From Acinetobacter sp. ANC 4173 (GTDB taxonomy: Bacteria > Pseudomonadota > Gammaproteobacteria > Pseudomonadales > Moraxellaceae): a stretch of 64,000 nucleotides of DNA. A program made the translations under genes and the position numbers. Under the pieces are notes generated by a model that was not told the origin of the DNA, made no database searches, and saw only the letters and a list, made by a program, of their open reading frames with translations. The stretch covers positions 1 to 64,000 of the forward strand of contig NZ_SJOF01000007.1 of the NCBI RefSeq assembly GCF_004331255.1, written 5' to 3'. Shown in pieces: positions 62,204-64,000 of this stretch. Each line of letters begins with the position of its first letter. Positions within the stretch are counted from its first letter, which is position 1.

Positions 62204-64000
62204 TTATTTCTCTTCTCTAACTTCTAATAATGCTTGAACCACCGTTTTACCCTTTTCAGAGCTGACTTGTAATTCAGCACCTACACGTTCTAAACGCATT
62301 TTCATACTTCGAATTCCAATGCTCATCCCATTTTGAAAATTGCTCTTCACATCAAAACCAACACCATCATCCTCAATCGTTAAAATTAATTGGCGCTCAT
62401 ACGGAAATACCATAGACACAAAGACATGTTTCGCCTGACTATGTTTCACAATATTGGTCAGACTTTCTTCCAAAACCCGAATAAGGGTCAAACACTGCAA
62501 AGCATTCGGCACATAGCCCCAGTTTTGAGGAAAAGACCATTTCGATTCTATGTCCAATTCATCCATGAGTTGGCTAAAACGGTGACGAACTGGCGCCACC
62601 CATAAAATTGGATTTTCAGGAACTCGTGAGCCAAGACTTGACCCACTATCAATGATTTGTCTTAAATCATCCCGCAACAACTTTAAAATAGATAGAAATT
62701 GCTGATTACTCATATTGTGTTCGGCCTGATCCACAATAATCATGGAACGCACCAAAGATGAACCTAATCCATCATGTAAATCATGTGAAAGATGAATTCT
62801 CTCCTGTAAACGAACATTCTCCAATTCCAGCTTATGTTTTTCATTCATACTGGCATATAAATCTTGACTGACCTGATGCATTTTTTCTTCTAGTCTTACA
62901 TTAAACTTCTCTACACGGCGAGTATTTCTGGCTAATTTCACCCCTAAAATAAGCACGACAAAGACCGTAATGATTGGAGATGTATAAGGAGAAAGTGGTT
63001 TTATATTTTTATGTAAGTCCGAACCTAGAAGCAAGCTATCAAATAATGCACAAATTAAAATACCCGTAAGACAGAGCAACAGAAATATATACTCTCTATT
63101 TTTAGTTTTAAATGTGATGTAACCTAAATAAAGATAAGTTGCTAAAAACAATAAAATATAGAGGATAAAAATATTAATAAAAACTGGGATAATCCATTGT
63201 AGCGGTGTAAAGAAAATAATAATTAATACGATAAACGTGATACCCCAAATACCGCGTTCTAAGCGTGAAAACTCAATACGAATAAATCTAAGCAAATACG
63301 TACAGAAGCACACCATATAAAGAATAAAGAAGCTAATATTGGCTTGTGCAGAAATCACATTATTAGGAAATGGTTTAGTTTCTGTTACTAGAATATTGGA
63401 AATAAATAAAACCCAAAGTATGCAACTTAGTGCGAACCATGCAAAAGTTGTTTCTGAACGCCTAAAAATCCATATTGAAAAACATAAAAGACCTAGCACC
63501 AATGAAATGATAATATTAATTTCAAATAAAGTTCGCCTATTCCAAACCTGTTGCTGATATTGAGCATCAGCAGCTTGCACATTATGGAAAGAAATCCCTC
63601 CAAGTCCTGCTTTTTGAAAGGCATAACCATTCACATAAATTAAAAATTCATTCTCTCCAGTTTTAAAACTAGATGGCATTAATACCCAATATCTAGGCAT
63701 ATTCCAGCTTTTCGATAAGGGTTCAACCAAATTTTGATCATGCCAAAGCACATTACGATTAAAATAAACTGCACCCGCAGAATTAATATATTCAATCGAA
63801 AATGCAAAAGATTCACTAAGTGTTCCTGAAGAACAATCAGGTTTCCAACGTATTTTATACCACGCACCGCCATTATAATTTGGCTCATGGATAGCCCAAT
63901 TATCAGGCAACTCTACCTCTTTCCAACCCGATGTAGGAATATGATGAATCGAATCCGCTTTTACAAACTGAATCGGTTGTACTTGAATGGTACAATGCTC
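62204..64000 (-). CDS. Sensor histidine kinase (7TMR-DISM type), 5' end outside the window
   Basis: The reading frame stays open from 62204 to the right edge, so the N-terminus is missing; about 598 residues are visible. The N-terminal part is a jelly-roll ligand-binding domain ('WKEVELPDNWAIHEPNYNGGAWYKIRW'). About seven transmembrane helices follow, then a coiled coil, a HisKA_3-type dimer domain ('LSHDLHDGLGSSLVRSMI' with the phospho-accepting His) and a HATPase_c with 'LEESLTNIVKHSQAKHV', 'IEDDGVGFD' and 'GIRSMKMRLERVGAELQ'. The NarL-type response regulator partner is not in the window. Ligand unknown. Confidence 0.9.
   Translation of the reverse strand, partial: EHCTIQVQPIQFVKADSIHHIPTSGWKEVELPDNWAIHEPNYNGGAWYKIRWKPDCSSGTLSESFAFSIEYINSAGAVYFNRNVLWHDQNLVEPLSKSWNMPRYWVLMPSSFKTGENEFLIYVNGYAFQKAGLGGISFHNVQAADAQYQQQVWNRRTLFEINIIISLVLGLLCFSIWIFRRSETTFAWFALSCILWVLFISNILVTETKPFPNNVISAQANISFFILYMVCFCTYLLRFIRIEFSRLERGIWGITFIVLIIIFFTPLQWIIPVFINIFILYILLFLATYLYLGYITFKTKNREYIFLLLCLTGILICALFDSLLLGSDLHKNIKPLSPYTSPIITVFVVLILGVKLARNTRRVEKFNVRLEEKMHQVSQDLYASMNEKHKLELENVRLQERIHLSHDLHDGLGSSLVRSMIIVDQAEHNMSNQQFLSILKLLRDDLRQIIDSGSSLGSRVPENPILWVAPVRHRFSQLMDELDIESKWSFPQNWGYVPNALQCLTLIRVLEESLTNIVKHSQAKHVFVSMVFPYERQLILTIEDDGVGFDVKSNFQNGMSIGIRSMKMRLERVGAELQVSSEKGKTVVQALLEVREEK

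Noticed and set aside
1..64000. Search for tRNA genes, CRISPR repeats, IS ends and phage genes
   Set aside because: No tRNA-like T-loop/acceptor patterns, repeat-spacer arrays, transposases or integrases were seen on reading both strands; a dedicated scan was not possible.

Overview
The window looks like a chromosomal segment of an Acinetobacter species (Moraxellaceae, Gammaproteobacteria). The DNA is AT-rich and densely packed with housekeeping genes. The isc cluster lacks iscX and ends in a terminator after fdx. PutA lacks a DNA-binding domain and is paired with a divergent Lrp-type regulator. The protein sequences resemble Acinetobacter families throughout. I see no prophage, insertion sequence, CRISPR array, integron or tRNA gene. 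The left edge appears to be the promoter and leader of an rRNA operon whose 16S gene lies just outside the window. The right edge cuts a sensor histidine kinase gene.

Layout. 1-10.7 kb: rRNA promoter, a DUF2057 exported protein, two Frm2-type nitroreductases, ftsY, a catalytic/non-catalytic pair of M16 zinc peptidases, small orphan genes, a CBS protein and trpB. 10.8-17.3 kb (all minus): rnd-ycgL-membrane protein-moxR-vWA-trpB as one probable transcription unit, then ybaB-recR and metZ. 17.4-25.3 kb: a PhaC-like serine hydrolase with a 3-hydroxyisobutyrate dehydrogenase-like enzyme, an 800-bp gene-poor gap, a YARHG protein, a HIT protein, a porin, a fused MTHFR/MTHFR_C protein, and a divergent DUF6231-like/DUF2797 pair. 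25.3-34.6 kb: ppiD, HU, a phasin, a tail-anchored SCP2-like protein and the isc operon (iscRSUA-hscBA-fdx). 34.6-47.5 kb: a class III adenylate cyclase, HIT, mfd and the proline catabolism locus putP/lrp/putA. 47.7-64 kb: trmA, small proteins, a NAGPA-like/LRAT-like divergent pair, glnS, ppiB-lpxH, an HpaI aldolase, nfsB, a DMT transporter with an apparent frameshift, fba, a lipoprotein, pgk, DUF2237-maf-roxA and the histidine kinase.

The main cross-cutting signal is regulatory. Three genes far apart (DUF2057 protein, porin, small lipoprotein) have upstream sequences matching the 11-bp direct-repeat architecture of a PhoB box, each exactly 10 nt from a plausible -10 element. A fourth, weaker match precedes a 75-aa protein. 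I infer a local set of phosphate-starvation genes of mostly unknown function. Other items worth attention are an IscR-type operator overlapping the isc promoter, a perfect 13-bp hairpin between iscS and iscU, a compound palindromic element between ppiB and lpxH, and the frameshift at the start of the DMT transporter. I did not find a clearly novel multi-gene system. The MoxR/vWA/membrane-protein cluster and the M16 pair are the least understood multi-gene units.
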